Below are positions 51,975 to 61,872 of a stretch of DNA of 64,000 bases, in pieces. Source of the stretch: Anaerolineae bacterium (GTDB taxonomy: Bacteria; Desulfobacterota; Desulfobacteria; Desulfobacterales; ETH-SRB1); contig DATKWZ010000045.1 in assembly GCA_035529315.1 (NCBI GenBank), positions 1 through 64,000 of the forward strand, in the 5' to 3' direction. Made by a program: the position numbers and the translations under genes. Under the pieces are notes generated by a model. The model was given only the letters and a program-made list of their open reading frames with translations, was not told the DNA's origin and did not search any database. Position 1 is the first letter of the stretch; each line of letters begins with the position of its first letter.

Positions 51975-53261
51975 ATGCTTCTCCAACTTCCAGCGCTTGT
52001 CAAAATTATAGCGATTTTTGTCTTTATCCTTGTTCTCAGCAGATGCAAGATATCTCTTTATATCTGCCTCTTTTCCGCTGCTGCTGCGGCAGGGCTCTGG
52101 ATGGGGCAAGGGCCTGTTGAAACGGCTCGTCTTGTTCTTGTCAAGTCCTTAGCCGGTGAAAGTCTGTGGCTGGCCGTAATTATAGTGGAGATTATCGTCT
52201 TAAGCCATCTTCTTAAGGAAGGTCGGCAGATGGAGCGTATTGTCGATACCTTCAAGGCTATATCTTTTGGCAATCGTTTTACTTTGGCCAGTTTGCCCGC
52301 TATAATCGGGCTTCTTCCAATGCCAGGGGGCGCCCTTTTTTCAGCGCCCATGGTGGAATCAAGCGCCTCGGGAAGCGGGCTGTCGGCTGAACTTAAAACA
52401 GCGATAAACTACTGGTTCAGACACATTTGGGAGTATTGGTGGCCATTATATCCAGGGATGATTCTTGCAATAAGCCTTTTAAACGTAAAGCCCTGGCAGC
52501 TTATTGCAGCACAATTTCCTTTGTGTCTCGGCGTGTTGGTCAGCGGCAACATCTTTCTTTTGTCGGCTTGTCCAAAGAAAAGATCAAGCACAACCCCGTC
52601 ACGCAAAGATGTCCAAAGATTTCTTTATGAGATCATCCCTTTTGGATTGGTCATCCTCGCCATGTTCGGCCTTGACTTTATAATAGACTATATAGGCCTC
52701 CCGTTTGCCTGGCCCAAATATCTTAATTTCCTGACAGGTCTTATTTTGGCCCAGGGTTGGGTAATAAAGACAAATAATCTGCCGACTCTGCTTGTAAAGA
52801 AGGCCTTATTCCATCGATTTACACTCGACATGGCCTTGATCATATTGGGAATAATGGCATTTAAAGGTGTATTGATAGAGACCCACATGATCGGCAAAAT
52901 CCAGGAGGAGCTGATCTATTATCACATACCCACGGTTTTTGTGGTGGCTGCTCTGCCATTTATCTCCGGCCTGGTTATGGGGATTGCCATCGGATTTGTC
53001 GGCAGCTCCTACCCCCTTATCATTGTTCTTCTTCACGGGCAGATTCAGGGCGCTGAGATGCTTGCCTACTCTACTCTTGCCTATGGCTTTGGTTATATGG
53101 GGATGATGATGAGCCCTGTTCATCTGTGTCTTCTTGTGAGTAACGACTACTTTCATGCGGACCTGGCCGGAACCTACAAGCTGCTTATAAAGCCCATGAT
53201 TTTCGTTCTAATTTGGACGGTTTTTTTGTTTATGGTCTATAAAACAGCATTTGCGCTGTGA
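51975..53261 (+). CDS. DUF401 family integral membrane protein
   Basis: About 428 residues with some ten or more hydrophobic segments. Motifs such as LKEGRQMERIVDTFKAI, PAIIGLLPMPGGALFSAPMV, NYWFRHIWEYWWPLYPGMIL and GFGYMGMMMSPVHLCLLVSN match the DUF401 family found in archaea and Desulfobacterota. Function is unknown; a transporter is plausible from the two-fold look of the sequence. GTG 51963 is an alternative start. It follows trpA by 25 bases (13 from the GTG), so it may be transcribed with the trp genes, and ends facing rnd. Confidence 0.85.
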   Translation: MLLQLPALVKIIAIFVFILVLSRCKISLYICLFSAAAAAGLWMGQGPVETARLVLVKSLAGESLWLAVIIVEIIVLSHLLKEGRQMERIVDTFKAISFGNRFTLASLPAIIGLLPMPGGALFSAPMVESSASGSGLSAELKTAINYWFRHIWEYWWPLYPGMILAISLLNVKPWQLIAAQFPLCLGVLVSGNIFLLSACPKKRSSTTPSRKDVQRFLYEIIPFGLVILAMFGLDFIIDYIGLPFAWPKYLNFLTGLILAQGWVIKTNNLPTLLVKKALFHRFTLDMALIILGIMAFKGVLIETHMIGKIQEELIYYHIPTVFVVAALPFISGLVMGIAIGFVGSSYPLIIVLLHGQIQGAEMLAYSTLAYGFGYMGMMMSPVHLCLLVSNDYFHADLAGTYKLLIKPMIFVLIWTVFLFMVYKTAFAL

Positions 53262-53267
53262 CGCGGT

Positions 53268-54416
53268 CTATTTTACCTTTCTTAAAACCCCGGTTATATC
53301 TTCTCCGAATTCCTCTTTTTGCCAGTTCTTCAGCTCCTTAATTCTTTCAATGTCGCTTTTATCGAGCGGGTTGGAGACGGCAATAGTGTTTATCATTGTT
53401 TTAGTTAACACCAGTGAAGGATTTATCTCAAGAATTTCAGCCTTTTTATCTCTCCAGGATGTAAGACTTTCTATCCGTTCCACAACCTCAGGTTTTTTAA
53501 AAGGAGCCTTGGTGCGAGGATAAACCGGAAGCTTGTTTTCAGTTATATTCAAAGCCTTATTTATTGCCTCTACCAGGACATTGCCATACATGTCGATTTG
53601 CCCGGCACTTAATGTATTTGTCTTTTTTAATCGCTGCAGATTTACCGGTTGTGCCTCAGCGAGTTTTATCATTGAGTTATTGGAGAAAACCTTAAACAGG
53701 GGCTTATCTTTCTTTTTTGCGATTTTTCGGCGAGACTGGAGAAGATATTCAAGAACAGCAAGCTGTCTTCGGCTTAACCTCCCTGCTCCTTTAAACTTTA
53801 GATATAATGGGTCGCTATTTAATGCAGGAGGTCTTACTTTGCTTAAAATTGCGCATTCTTCATATACCCATGGAAGACGTCCTTTTTCAGCAAGCTCTTT
53901 TTCGAGTATTGCGGCTAAGGGGAGAAGATGGATTGCATCGCAGGCAGCATATTTTATCATTTCATCCGGCAGGGGCCTTTTTGACCAGTCTTTTTTCTGA
54001 AATCTTTTATCAAGCTTTACATTGAACCTTTGCTGAAGAACGGCATCAAGGCCTGTTCCATTAATACCAAGGAACATGCATGCAAGCTGGGTGTCAAACA
54101 GATTGTTTATTTTTATGTTAAAATCCCTATATAGAGAGCGAACATCATAATCTGCTCCGTGAAATATTTTTTTTATATCACGATTCGCAAAAAAGGGTTT
54201 AAGCAAAGAAAGGTCTTTGATCTGTAAAGTGTCTATGACTACATTTATTCTTTTTGCCGCTATCTGAATAAGACATACCTTTTCCTTAAAATGGAACATT
54301 GAATCCGCTTCCAGATCAACGGCAATGGTTTTTTCATTTTTCAAGGATCGGGTGATATCTTCCAGGCCTGATATTGTGTCTATTATTTGATAATTTAAAC
54401 CATCGCAATTTTTCAT
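53268..54416 (-). CDS. rnd: Ribonuclease D
   Basis: A 382-residue 3'-5' exoribonuclease. DEDDy catalytic residues are visible: VDLEADSMFHF (Asp, Glu), HGADYDVRSLY (Asp), and YAACDAIHLLPL (Tyr, Asp). An HRDC domain follows (LSRRQLAVLEYLLQSRRKIA) with a second HRDC-like region near residues 300-380. It trims tRNA and other RNA 3' ends. The start is in good context for the family length. It is convergent with the DUF401 gene and divergent from thrS. Confidence 0.93.
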   Translation of the reverse strand: MKNCDGLNYQIIDTISGLEDITRSLKNEKTIAVDLEADSMFHFKEKVCLIQIAAKRINVVIDTLQIKDLSLLKPFFANRDIKKIFHGADYDVRSLYRDFNIKINNLFDTQLACMFLGINGTGLDAVLQQRFNVKLDKRFQKKDWSKRPLPDEMIKYAACDAIHLLPLAAILEKELAEKGRLPWVYEECAILSKVRPPALNSDPLYLKFKGAGRLSRRQLAVLEYLLQSRRKIAKKKDKPLFKVFSNNSMIKLAEAQPVNLQRLKKTNTLSAGQIDMYGNVLVEAINKALNITENKLPVYPRTKAPFKKPEVVERIESLTSWRDKKAEILEINPSLVLTKTMINTIAVSNPLDKSDIERIKELKNWQKEEFGEDITGVLRKVK

Positions 54417-54572
54417 TTTTATCCTTGACCTGCAGGGCTGATTTTCATAAGTATCTATATCTTATTCAATATTATTAAGTTAGCCGCTTTTATTATTAAC
54501 CGCCACGAAGCACGAAGGATTTTTTTATCTTCGCGTTCTTTGTAGTAAAAATATTATTGTGAGCATATTATA

Positions 54573-56486
54573 ATGAACATAACATTTCCTGATGGGAATA
54601 TAAAGGGCTTTGACAACATGCCCACCGGTTTTGATGTGGCTATGAGCATTTCGGAAGATTTTGCAAGAAACTGCGTTGCCATGGAGCTGGATTCCGCGAT
54701 TGTTGATTTAAACACAAAGATTACTCGCGACGCTTCTGTAAGATTTATTACAACCAAGGAGCCGGAAGCGCTGGATATTCTTCGTCACAGCGCGGCGCAT
54801 GTCATGGCTCAGGCGATTTTGCATATTTTCCCGGGAGCAAAGCTTACAATAGGGCCTGTTGTGGAAAACGGTTTTTATTATGATATTGACATGGAGCCGG
54901 TTTCTGAAGAGGATTTCCCGAAAATTGAAGCTGAGATGAAAAAAATTATAAATGCAAAGGTTCCATTTAAAAGAAAAGAGGTGTCAAAATCCAAAGCAAT
55001 GGATTTTTATATAAATGAACCATATAAACTGGAAATGATTTCAGAGCTGGAAGATGGAACAATATCCCTGTATGAACAGGGGGATTTTACAGATTTATGC
55101 CGCGGCCCGCATATCCCTCACGCAGGATTTGTCAAGGCAGTAAAGCTTATGAAGGTTTCAGGCGCTTACTGGCGCGCTGATCAGACAAAGCAGCAACTCC
55201 AGAGAATTTATGGCGCCGCCTTTTTCAGCAAAAAAGAGCTGAAGGCATATCTGGATTTTCTGGAAGAGGCAAAAAAGAGGAACCATCGAAAAATCGGCGT
55301 GGCAATGGATCTTTTCAGTTTTCATGACGAGGCGCCTGGAATGCCTTTTTTCCACCCAAAAGGGCTTGTTATATGGAGATCTCTGATAGATTACTGGCGC
55401 CTGGAACACAGGGCCGCGGGTTATGTTGAGATAAAGACTCCTGTTATGCTTTCCCGCAGCCTGTGGGAAAAAAGCGGCCACTGGGAAAACTACCGCGAAA
55501 ATATGTATACATCCGTGGTGGATGAAATAGAATATGCCATTAAACCGATGAACTGCCCGGGCGGGATGCTTTTTTACGGCACAAAACCCAGCTCATACAA
55601 AGATTTGCCGATCCGCGCCGCTGAAATCGGACTTGTTCACCGGCACGAATTAAGCGGTGTTTTATCAGGCCTGTTCAGGGTCAGGGCTTTTCATCAGGAT
55701 GACGCACACATTTTCATGATGCCGGACCAGATCGAAGATGAAATCCTTGGTGTGTTCAGACTGGTAGAACGCATTTACAGCACCTTTGGGCTTGGTTTTC
55801 ACATAGAGCTTTCAACGCGTCCTGAAAAATCTATCGGCACGGACAAACAATGGGAGGTTGCTACGGAAGGCTTAAAGTCCGCGCTCAAGATCTACGGCAG
55901 GGACTATAAAATAAATGAAGGTGACGGCGCTTTTTACGGGCCAAAGATAGATATTCACATTAAGGATGCCCTTGGCCGCACCTGGCAGTGCGGAACCATA
56001 CAGCTGGACATGGCCTTGCCTGAAAGATTCGACCTGTCGTATATTGCAAAGAACAATGAAAAACATCGCCCCCTGATGATACACAGGGTAATTTTTGGTT
56101 CTATTGAGAGGTTTTTCGGTATTTTGATCGAACACTTTGCCGGGAAGTTCCCATTATGGATGACGCCGGTGCAGGTAATCATACTGCCGATAAATGATGA
56201 CCTTATCCCTTATGCAAACGAAGTAATGACAACTCTTGCACAAGCAGGACTGCGCGCAGAATTAGACAGCAGGACGGAAAGCCTGAACAAAAAGATTCGT
56301 GAGGCCCAGGTAAATAAAATTCCCCTTATACTTACTATTGGGAAAAAGGAAAAAGACTCAGGCGCTCTTTCGGTTAGAACCCTGGATGGCAATGTCAGAT
56401 ATGGGGTCACCATGGAGGAGTTTTTAAACAGAGTTCTTGAGCATGTTAGTCAAAGAAAACCGGAACTGGAAATTATCTGGTCTTGA
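54573..56486 (+). CDS. thrS: Threonyl-tRNA synthetase
   Basis: A 637-residue ThrRS: TGS domain (MNITFPDGNIKGF to about 60), the editing domain with HSAAHVMAQAI and CRGPHIPH, class II catalytic core with KPMNCPGGMLFYG, HRHELSGVLSGLFRVRAFHQ and DDAHIF, zinc-binding residues, and a C-terminal anticodon-binding domain from about 530. Length is normal. Its 3' end overlaps the convergent nth gene by 14 bases. Confidence 0.97.
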   Translation: MNITFPDGNIKGFDNMPTGFDVAMSISEDFARNCVAMELDSAIVDLNTKITRDASVRFITTKEPEALDILRHSAAHVMAQAILHIFPGAKLTIGPVVENGFYYDIDMEPVSEEDFPKIEAEMKKIINAKVPFKRKEVSKSKAMDFYINEPYKLEMISELEDGTISLYEQGDFTDLCRGPHIPHAGFVKAVKLMKVSGAYWRADQTKQQLQRIYGAAFFSKKELKAYLDFLEEAKKRNHRKIGVAMDLFSFHDEAPGMPFFHPKGLVIWRSLIDYWRLEHRAAGYVEIKTPVMLSRSLWEKSGHWENYRENMYTSVVDEIEYAIKPMNCPGGMLFYGTKPSSYKDLPIRAAEIGLVHRHELSGVLSGLFRVRAFHQDDAHIFMMPDQIEDEILGVFRLVERIYSTFGLGFHIELSTRPEKSIGTDKQWEVATEGLKSALKIYGRDYKINEGDGAFYGPKIDIHIKDALGRTWQCGTIQLDMALPERFDLSYIAKNNEKHRPLMIHRVIFGSIERFFGILIEHFAGKFPLWMTPVQVIILPINDDLIPYANEVMTTLAQAGLRAELDSRTESLNKKIREAQVNKIPLILTIGKKEKDSGALSVRTLDGNVRYGVTMEEFLNRVLEHVSQRKPELEIIWS

Positions 56487-57111
56487 CAGGAAGATAAAAG
56501 CATAGTTCGTGCATGGGACAGGACCGGCAAACAGGGTTTCTTGCCTTGCAGACAGCTCTTCCAAAATAAATAAGACGAAGAGAAAAGTCGCTCCACTCTT
56601 TTTTTGGTATTATCTTCATTAGATCAAACTCAATCTTTATTGGATCATTATTTTCCGTCAGCCCGAGCCTTTTTGAAATCCTTGCAACATGGGTATCAAC
56701 GGCAATACCCGGAATCCCAAATCCAGCGCCAAGAACCACATTGGCGGTTTTACGTCCTACGCCCGGCAGTTTTACAAGTTCATCAAGGGTTTCAGGCACC
56801 ATGCCATTGTGTTTTTCTATAAGGATCGCGGAACAGTTTTTGATATTTTCAGCCTTGTTTCGGAAAAAACCTGTCGAATGGATTAATTCCTCAACAGTCT
56901 TATTCGATACATCAACAAAATCATATGGAGTCGTCAGCTTGTTGAATAAATCTTTTGTTACATTATTTACCTGCTTGTCTGTACACTGGGCTGACAATAT
57001 TGTTGCCACAAGAAGCTGAAAAGGGTTCCTGTGATTGAGATGAGTCTTGACTTTTGGATACGCGCTTTTTAGTATTTCGCGTATCTTTTTTGCGCGAGCT
57101 TTAACTTGCAT
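56473..57111 (-). CDS. nth: Endonuclease III
   Basis: A 212-residue DNA glycosylase/AP lyase for oxidised pyrimidines. It has the helix-hairpin-helix with the catalytic Lys (LPGVGRKTANVVLG), the catalytic Asp in VDTHVARISKRLGL, and the C-terminal 4Fe-4S cysteines (CKARNPVCRSCPMHELC). The 3' end overlaps thrS tail to tail. An inverted-repeat element lies just upstream. Confidence 0.96.
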   Translation of the reverse strand: MQVKARAKKIREILKSAYPKVKTHLNHRNPFQLLVATILSAQCTDKQVNNVTKDLFNKLTTPYDFVDVSNKTVEELIHSTGFFRNKAENIKNCSAILIEKHNGMVPETLDELVKLPGVGRKTANVVLGAGFGIPGIAVDTHVARISKRLGLTENNDPIKIEFDLMKIIPKKEWSDFSLRLIYFGRAVCKARNPVCRSCPMHELCFYLPVKTR

Positions 57112-57162
57112 TATGTCCCCTTTATCAAAGTTGTAACAGTTTAGCTTTTTAAAAATGTTACC

Positions 57163-57358
57163 GCTTCAGTTACAATTAAATTTAAACCAGGAAAAACTCA
57201 CGTATAAGAAATCGTAAAGAAAGAACAGTCCATAATAAAAATAATAATTGTGGCAAGTAAGACGATTCTATAAATAACAATATCGTATCAGGTTCTTTCT
57301 TAACAATTTCTAATACATTCAGACAGTTCCCTGTTTTAAATTTAATCATAGCTGAAGC
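57163..57358. repeat. Long inverted-repeat element, copy C (about 200 bp)
   Basis: The left arm is GCTTCAGTTACAATTAAATT … CGTAAAGAAAGAAC. The right arm is GGTTCTTTCTTAACAATTTC … TTAATCATAGCTGAAGC. The flanks TAGCTTTTTAAAAATGTTAC (left) and TAAAGCTAAAAAGCTAC (right) extend the symmetry. It fills the gap between nth and the PP-loop gene, where no other gene is seen. Confidence 0.78.
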
Positions 57359-57430
57359 TTTTTGTGGTTGGCTTATTTCATAAAGCTAAAAAGCTACTCA
57401 AATTTAAATCTATTTCAGGCAATCAATATC

Positions 57431-58426
57431 ATGATTTTACATACAAGAAAAGTGCGGGCGCTTGGTCTTTGCTCCGGCGGCCTTGATAGTATTTTATCGG
57501 CGCTGGTTTTGCGCAAACAGGGGATAGAGGTTGAATGGGTAACCTTTGAGACCCCGTTTTTTTCATCTGAAAAGGCTTTGCATGCCGCGCAGATAACAGG
57601 GATACCAATAACAGTTAAAAATATTACACCAATCTATCTTGAAATGCTGAAAAACCCTCCATGCGGATATGGAAAGCACATGAATCCCTGCATGGACTGC
57701 CATGCCTTAATGTTCAGGCTTGCAGGCGCTATAATGGAAGACAGGGGATTTGATTTTCTTTTCAGCGGCGAAGTGGTAGGGCAGCGTCCAATGTCTCAGA
57801 CAAAACAGTCTCTCCGTTATGTTGAGAAACATTCAGGCTATGACGGCTTTATTCTGCGCCCATTGAGTGCCGCAAAACTTCCGATTACCATACCTGAAAA
57901 AAAGGGGCTTGTGGACAGAAATCTTCTTCTCGATATTAGCGGAAGATCGCGCAAGATGCAGATAAAAATTGCCGGAGAATTCGGTATTATTGATTATCCT
58001 TCCGCAGCAGGCGGCTGTCTTCTAACCGATATGGGTTATGCCGCGCGTCTAAGGGATTTATTTGACCACCAGGAGGAATTTACAGAAGAGGAACTTTATC
58101 TTTTAAAGCACGGCCGGCATCTGCGTTTAAACAAAAACACAAAGATAATAGTCGGGCGCACAAAAAGCGACAATGAACAAATAAAAAGATATTACAACCC
58201 GGCAGCGGATACTGTTATCAAGGTAAATGATTTCCCCGGCCCTACTGTTGTAGTACCGCATGGAGGCAGTAAGGAGATTATTCTTTTAGCGGCGTCAATA
58301 TGTGTTGGATACAGCAAGGCACCTGTTAATGCTCAGGTTGATGTTGGGGTTGTAACGCCCCGGAGTTCTGAGATTCTTAAGGTGCCGGGAATTCCTCCGG
58401 AAGAAATAAAGCAATATTTGATATAG
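57431..58426 (+). CDS. PP-loop ATPase (ThiI/MnmA-like) fused to NFACT-R-like domain
   Basis: About 331 residues. The N-terminal part is an ATP-pyrophosphatase: LCSGGLDSILSALVL is the PP-loop, followed by NPCMDCHALMF with a possible catalytic Cys pair and FSGEVVGQRPMSQ. From about residue 215 there is a region like NFACT-R/DUF814 (LRLNKNTKIIVGRTKSDNEQ … DFPGPTVVVPHG). This pairing points to thiolation or another tRNA modification. I chose ATG 57431, since the frame upstream lies in repeat element C. It is convergent with rlmN, four bases away. Confidence 0.82.
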   Translation: MILHTRKVRALGLCSGGLDSILSALVLRKQGIEVEWVTFETPFFSSEKALHAAQITGIPITVKNITPIYLEMLKNPPCGYGKHMNPCMDCHALMFRLAGAIMEDRGFDFLFSGEVVGQRPMSQTKQSLRYVEKHSGYDGFILRPLSAAKLPITIPEKKGLVDRNLLLDISGRSRKMQIKIAGEFGIIDYPSAAGGCLLTDMGYAARLRDLFDHQEEFTEEELYLLKHGRHLRLNKNTKIIVGRTKSDNEQIKRYYNPAADTVIKVNDFPGPTVVVPHGGSKEIILLAASICVGYSKAPVNAQVDVGVVTPRSSEILKVPGIPPEEIKQYLI

Positions 58427-58429
58427 TAG

Positions 58430-59482
58430 TTAATCAAGTTTCGCTGTCCTGACCCTGAGCTGGCCGCATGCTGCTGAAATATCCCTGCCCTTGCTGCGCC
58501 GGGTGATAACAATATAATTATTTTTGCGCAGGATTTCTCTGAAGTTATTAATTACATCCTCTTCCGGCTGCCTGAAATCACTGCCTTCATGTTCATTAAA
58601 TGGTATGAGATTGATTTTTGCCTTTATTGAACGCAGCAGGTTGGCAAGGCGATTTGCGTCATCAGAAGAATCATTTATACCTTTTAAGAGAATATATTCA
58701 ATCATTATGCTTTGACGGGGCGGCAATTTGTATTTGCGGCATGCGTCAAGCAGCATTTCAATAGGATATTTTTTATTTATGGGCATGAGCATGTCACGAG
58801 TTTTATTGTCTGTTGCATTTAATGATATTGCCAGGTTTACATTTGCATCCTGATTCAGGTCGGGCAGCCTTGGAACCAGTCCTGCCGTGGAAAGTGTGAC
58901 CTTGTTGTTTGAAAATGCAAGCCCGCACCTGGCATTGGTTATGGTGTTAATAGCGCCGATCACATTTTTATAATTTGCCAGAGGTTCACCCATGCCCATC
59001 ATAACTATATTTTTCAGTTTTTCGGGATCCTCCATGTCGTTCATGATGTCGCGCACCTGTGCCAGGATTTCACCTTTTGTTAAATTCCGTACAAAACCTC
59101 CTTTTGCGGTAAGGCAGAACCTGCATCCCTGCGCACAGCCCACCTGGCTTGATATGCATAGAGTATAATAATTTTTTTCAGGAATCAGCACACTCTCAAT
59201 GCATTGTTTGTCAGATAGTTTAAAAAGGTATTTTCTGGAGCCGTCTTGCGAGGTTTCGATCTGCTTTTTTTCAAGGCGGTCAATCGTGAAATTAAGTGAG
59301 AGAAGCTGTCTGATCTCCTTTTTAATATCCGTCATTATCTCAAAATCATCAGCCTGGCTAAAATAGATCCACTTCATGATCTGATTTGCGCGATAAGCCT
59401 CGATATCATGATCTTTGAGCCATGAAACAAGCTGATCATTTGTAAGCTCAACAATGTTTGTTGTGTTGGATTCAGTTATCAT
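58430..59482 (-). CDS. rlmN: 23S rRNA / tRNA adenine-C2 methyltransferase RlmN
   Basis: A 350-residue radical SAM enzyme; CAQGCRFC is the CX3CX2C cluster motif, MGMGEPLANY follows, and the methyl-carrying Cys lies in the C-terminal GRDISAACGQLR. N-terminal LVSWLKDHDIEAYRANQIMK is typical. It methylates A2503 of 23S rRNA and A37 of some tRNAs. Confidence 0.96.
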   Translation of the reverse strand: MITESNTTNIVELTNDQLVSWLKDHDIEAYRANQIMKWIYFSQADDFEIMTDIKKEIRQLLSLNFTIDRLEKKQIETSQDGSRKYLFKLSDKQCIESVLIPEKNYYTLCISSQVGCAQGCRFCLTAKGGFVRNLTKGEILAQVRDIMNDMEDPEKLKNIVMMGMGEPLANYKNVIGAINTITNARCGLAFSNNKVTLSTAGLVPRLPDLNQDANVNLAISLNATDNKTRDMLMPINKKYPIEMLLDACRKYKLPPRQSIMIEYILLKGINDSSDDANRLANLLRSIKAKINLIPFNEHEGSDFRQPEEDVINNFREILRKNNYIVITRRSKGRDISAACGQLRVRTAKLD

Positions 59483-59642
59483 TTACCGTTTCAAAGAGAC
59501 TTTTTTGACAGGATTAACAGACTAAAATATTATAACAATATTAGCTTTTACTTAAACTCAATTTTTGATTGGCGCTTTTGTACCGGAAGGAATTCCGATA
59601 TCAGGTGAAGCCTTTCTGCCTGTGGAAGGAATGGAGGCTATA
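59483..59642. other. Intergenic gap with a short unexplained open stretch
   Basis: A plus-strand stretch of about 31 codons up to the TGA at 59,650 reads FLIGAFVPEGIPISGEAFLP and then VEGMEAILR. It has no start codon or ribosome binding site. It looks protein-like but I cannot identify it; it may be the tail of a decayed gene. Confidence 0.2.
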
Positions 59643-61778
59643 TTAAGGTGACAGCTCATAATCAATAATCACAGGGTCTCTCATTATAAGCTCAATCGAT
59701 TTTTCCGATGTTGCGGCGGCTGTCGGAAAAACCTTTCCAAGGGCTCTGATGTGTCTTAAATGGTCTGCGATGCGAAGAATCAGCATGGCAAGGTTACCTT
59801 CCTCAATTTTGGAAATAGAAACCACTTTTTCCCAGGACTGACCAGTGGCCCAGGCATAGATTGTTAAAGCCGGCCTTAAAAACAGGGGCCGCACTTCAAA
59901 TTCTTTATCCGTCAGGTGCTTTGTAAAAGGCTTGAGATTTCTTTCAATATTGTAAAAAGCAGCTAAAAGCTTTTTGGGGATTAACTTGGCATCAATTTTT
60001 TCATCTGATTCCTGTTCGGCAACAAATGATGCCATTATGGCAGCCAGAAGCGCTGGATCAGATTCAGGAAAGATCCCGAGCCTGAAACTCTCTGCTATCA
60101 TGAGAGGCTGGTCAACCCTCAGACGGGAAGCCCATATACCGTCATCCGTTAACTCACCGTTTTTTGCCGCGTATCCTGTTTCTATCAGGAGGTTAAAATG
60201 CCTCATAAAATCCTGCCATAGCAACTTGTCATCATCTTTGTAAATTTGATCTGATTCTTTTTTTGTTTTTGCAATCAAGTATGATGCAAAAGATTTTTTC
60301 AGAAGATTTTCTATCTGGTTAAGGTCATAGGATACAAGCAGATTAAGAGCCATGGAAAAGTTAATCCTTATCTGGCTTGTTACATCAGATGGCTGCGAGT
60401 TTATAAGTTTTGCGATCAACCTTATATCCATGAATCTTCCTGGAATTGCCACCGCGAATCCGATTTTGTCCATTCCTCTTCTGCCGGCCCTTCCTGTCAT
60501 TTGATGAAATTCAGTAGAGCTTAAAGGCAGGAAATCTTTTCCATTGAATCTATCGGAATTTAAAAAAACAATTGTTCTGGCTGGAAAGTTCACCCCTGCC
60601 GCTACAGTAGAGGTCGCAAAGATCGCATCAAGGAGCCCCTCGGTCATAAGTGTTTCCAGCAGCATCTTCCATGCAGGCAGTTGCCCGCTGTGATGAGAGC
60701 CTATTGCAAACTGTTTAATAAACCGGAATTGGCGATGTGTTTTGATATACGCGTTTTTTGTTGCAAGCTCTTTGATTCTTTGACTGAGCCTTATTTTTCT
60801 GTCCTCCCTGTTTTGATCGATTATAAGATCTTCTGTGCAAAGTTTAAGAGCGTTATCACAATCTGCGCGTGATTTTAGAAAAAAAATAGCAGGAAGGAGA
60901 TTATATTTATCTAAAACATGCATGATTTGCCCAAATGGCGGAAGGTTGCGCGGACGAGCCATCAGCGGCGGATTCTTCTGATTTAAATAATTGCCGACCT
61001 TTTTGTAGATAGTTACATTTTTTTTCTTAGCGTTTTGAGTTACAAGCGGAAGAAGTTCCCCTGATGGATGTAAAAAAAGGGGAAAAAGAGGAACAGGTCT
61101 TTTTTTTTCTTCAATTACAATGCATTTTTTTGAGCGGATTGATAAGAGCCATCCTGCAATTTGGTGCGCATTACCGATTGTAGCTGAGAGCAAAAGCAGA
61201 GGTATTCTGGGAGGAAGGTATATCATTATCTCTTCCCATACAACCCCTCTTTCTTCATCGCCCAGGAAATGGGCTTCATCCAGGATTACCAGATCTACTG
61301 ATAAGCTTTCTCCTGAATGCATGGCATCGTATAACTGATTGCGCAATATCTCTGTGGTTCCAACAATAATAGGCGCGTCAGGATTTTCTTTTCTGTCACC
61401 CGTTAATATCCCGACATTGTCAGCCCCGAAGATCGCTGAAAATTCATGATATTTTGAATTGGATAATGCCTTTAAAGGGGATGCATACCAGGATTTACCA
61501 CGCTTTACATGTATTTCCGCTATTGCCTTTTCAGCTATCCATGTTTTACCGGCGCCTGTTGGAGCAGTAACAAGACAGTCAGCTTTTTTAATTGCGGAAA
61601 TCGCTTTAACCTGGAAAGGGTCTGGCTTAAATGCAGATTTTTTGGGCACACCTATGGACGAAAAAACCTTTTTCAGCTCAGAATCTGCTTTTGGCCTTAA
61701 CTTTATCTCCGATAAACCATTATCGGTTTTCCCCCTTTTATCCCTTCTTCTTAATTGATATTTATTTTGTCTGCGCAT
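59643..61778 (-). CDS. Ski2-like DEAD/DEAH-box helicase
   Basis: A 711-residue superfamily 2 helicase of the Ski2/HelY-like group. It shows Walker A APTGAGKTWIAEKAI, the DEAH box in LVILDEAHFLGDEERGVVWE, LLLLSATIGNAHQIAGWLL, and motif VI FHQMTGRAGRRGMDKIGFAV. The C-terminal ~200 residues are helical and carry no recognisable extra domain. RNA or DNA unwinding is expected; the cellular role in this group is not settled. It is upstream of rlmN on the same strand after 160 bases. Confidence 0.88.
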   Translation of the reverse strand: MRRQNKYQLRRRDKRGKTDNGLSEIKLRPKADSELKKVFSSIGVPKKSAFKPDPFQVKAISAIKKADCLVTAPTGAGKTWIAEKAIAEIHVKRGKSWYASPLKALSNSKYHEFSAIFGADNVGILTGDRKENPDAPIIVGTTEILRNQLYDAMHSGESLSVDLVILDEAHFLGDEERGVVWEEIMIYLPPRIPLLLLSATIGNAHQIAGWLLSIRSKKCIVIEEKKRPVPLFPLFLHPSGELLPLVTQNAKKKNVTIYKKVGNYLNQKNPPLMARPRNLPPFGQIMHVLDKYNLLPAIFFLKSRADCDNALKLCTEDLIIDQNREDRKIRLSQRIKELATKNAYIKTHRQFRFIKQFAIGSHHSGQLPAWKMLLETLMTEGLLDAIFATSTVAAGVNFPARTIVFLNSDRFNGKDFLPLSSTEFHQMTGRAGRRGMDKIGFAVAIPGRFMDIRLIAKLINSQPSDVTSQIRINFSMALNLLVSYDLNQIENLLKKSFASYLIAKTKKESDQIYKDDDKLLWQDFMRHFNLLIETGYAAKNGELTDDGIWASRLRVDQPLMIAESFRLGIFPESDPALLAAIMASFVAEQESDEKIDAKLIPKKLLAAFYNIERNLKPFTKHLTDKEFEVRPLFLRPALTIYAWATGQSWEKVVSISKIEEGNLAMLILRIADHLRHIRALGKVFPTAAATSEKSIELIMRDPVIIDYELSP

Positions 61779-61872
61779 AGTTTACTTTATTACCCGGGCG
61801 AGTCTCAAGATATTGCAAATGCTGAAAAAGGGCTTACTTAAGGGGTAAATCCTCTTGCCGGGAGATGGGGCG

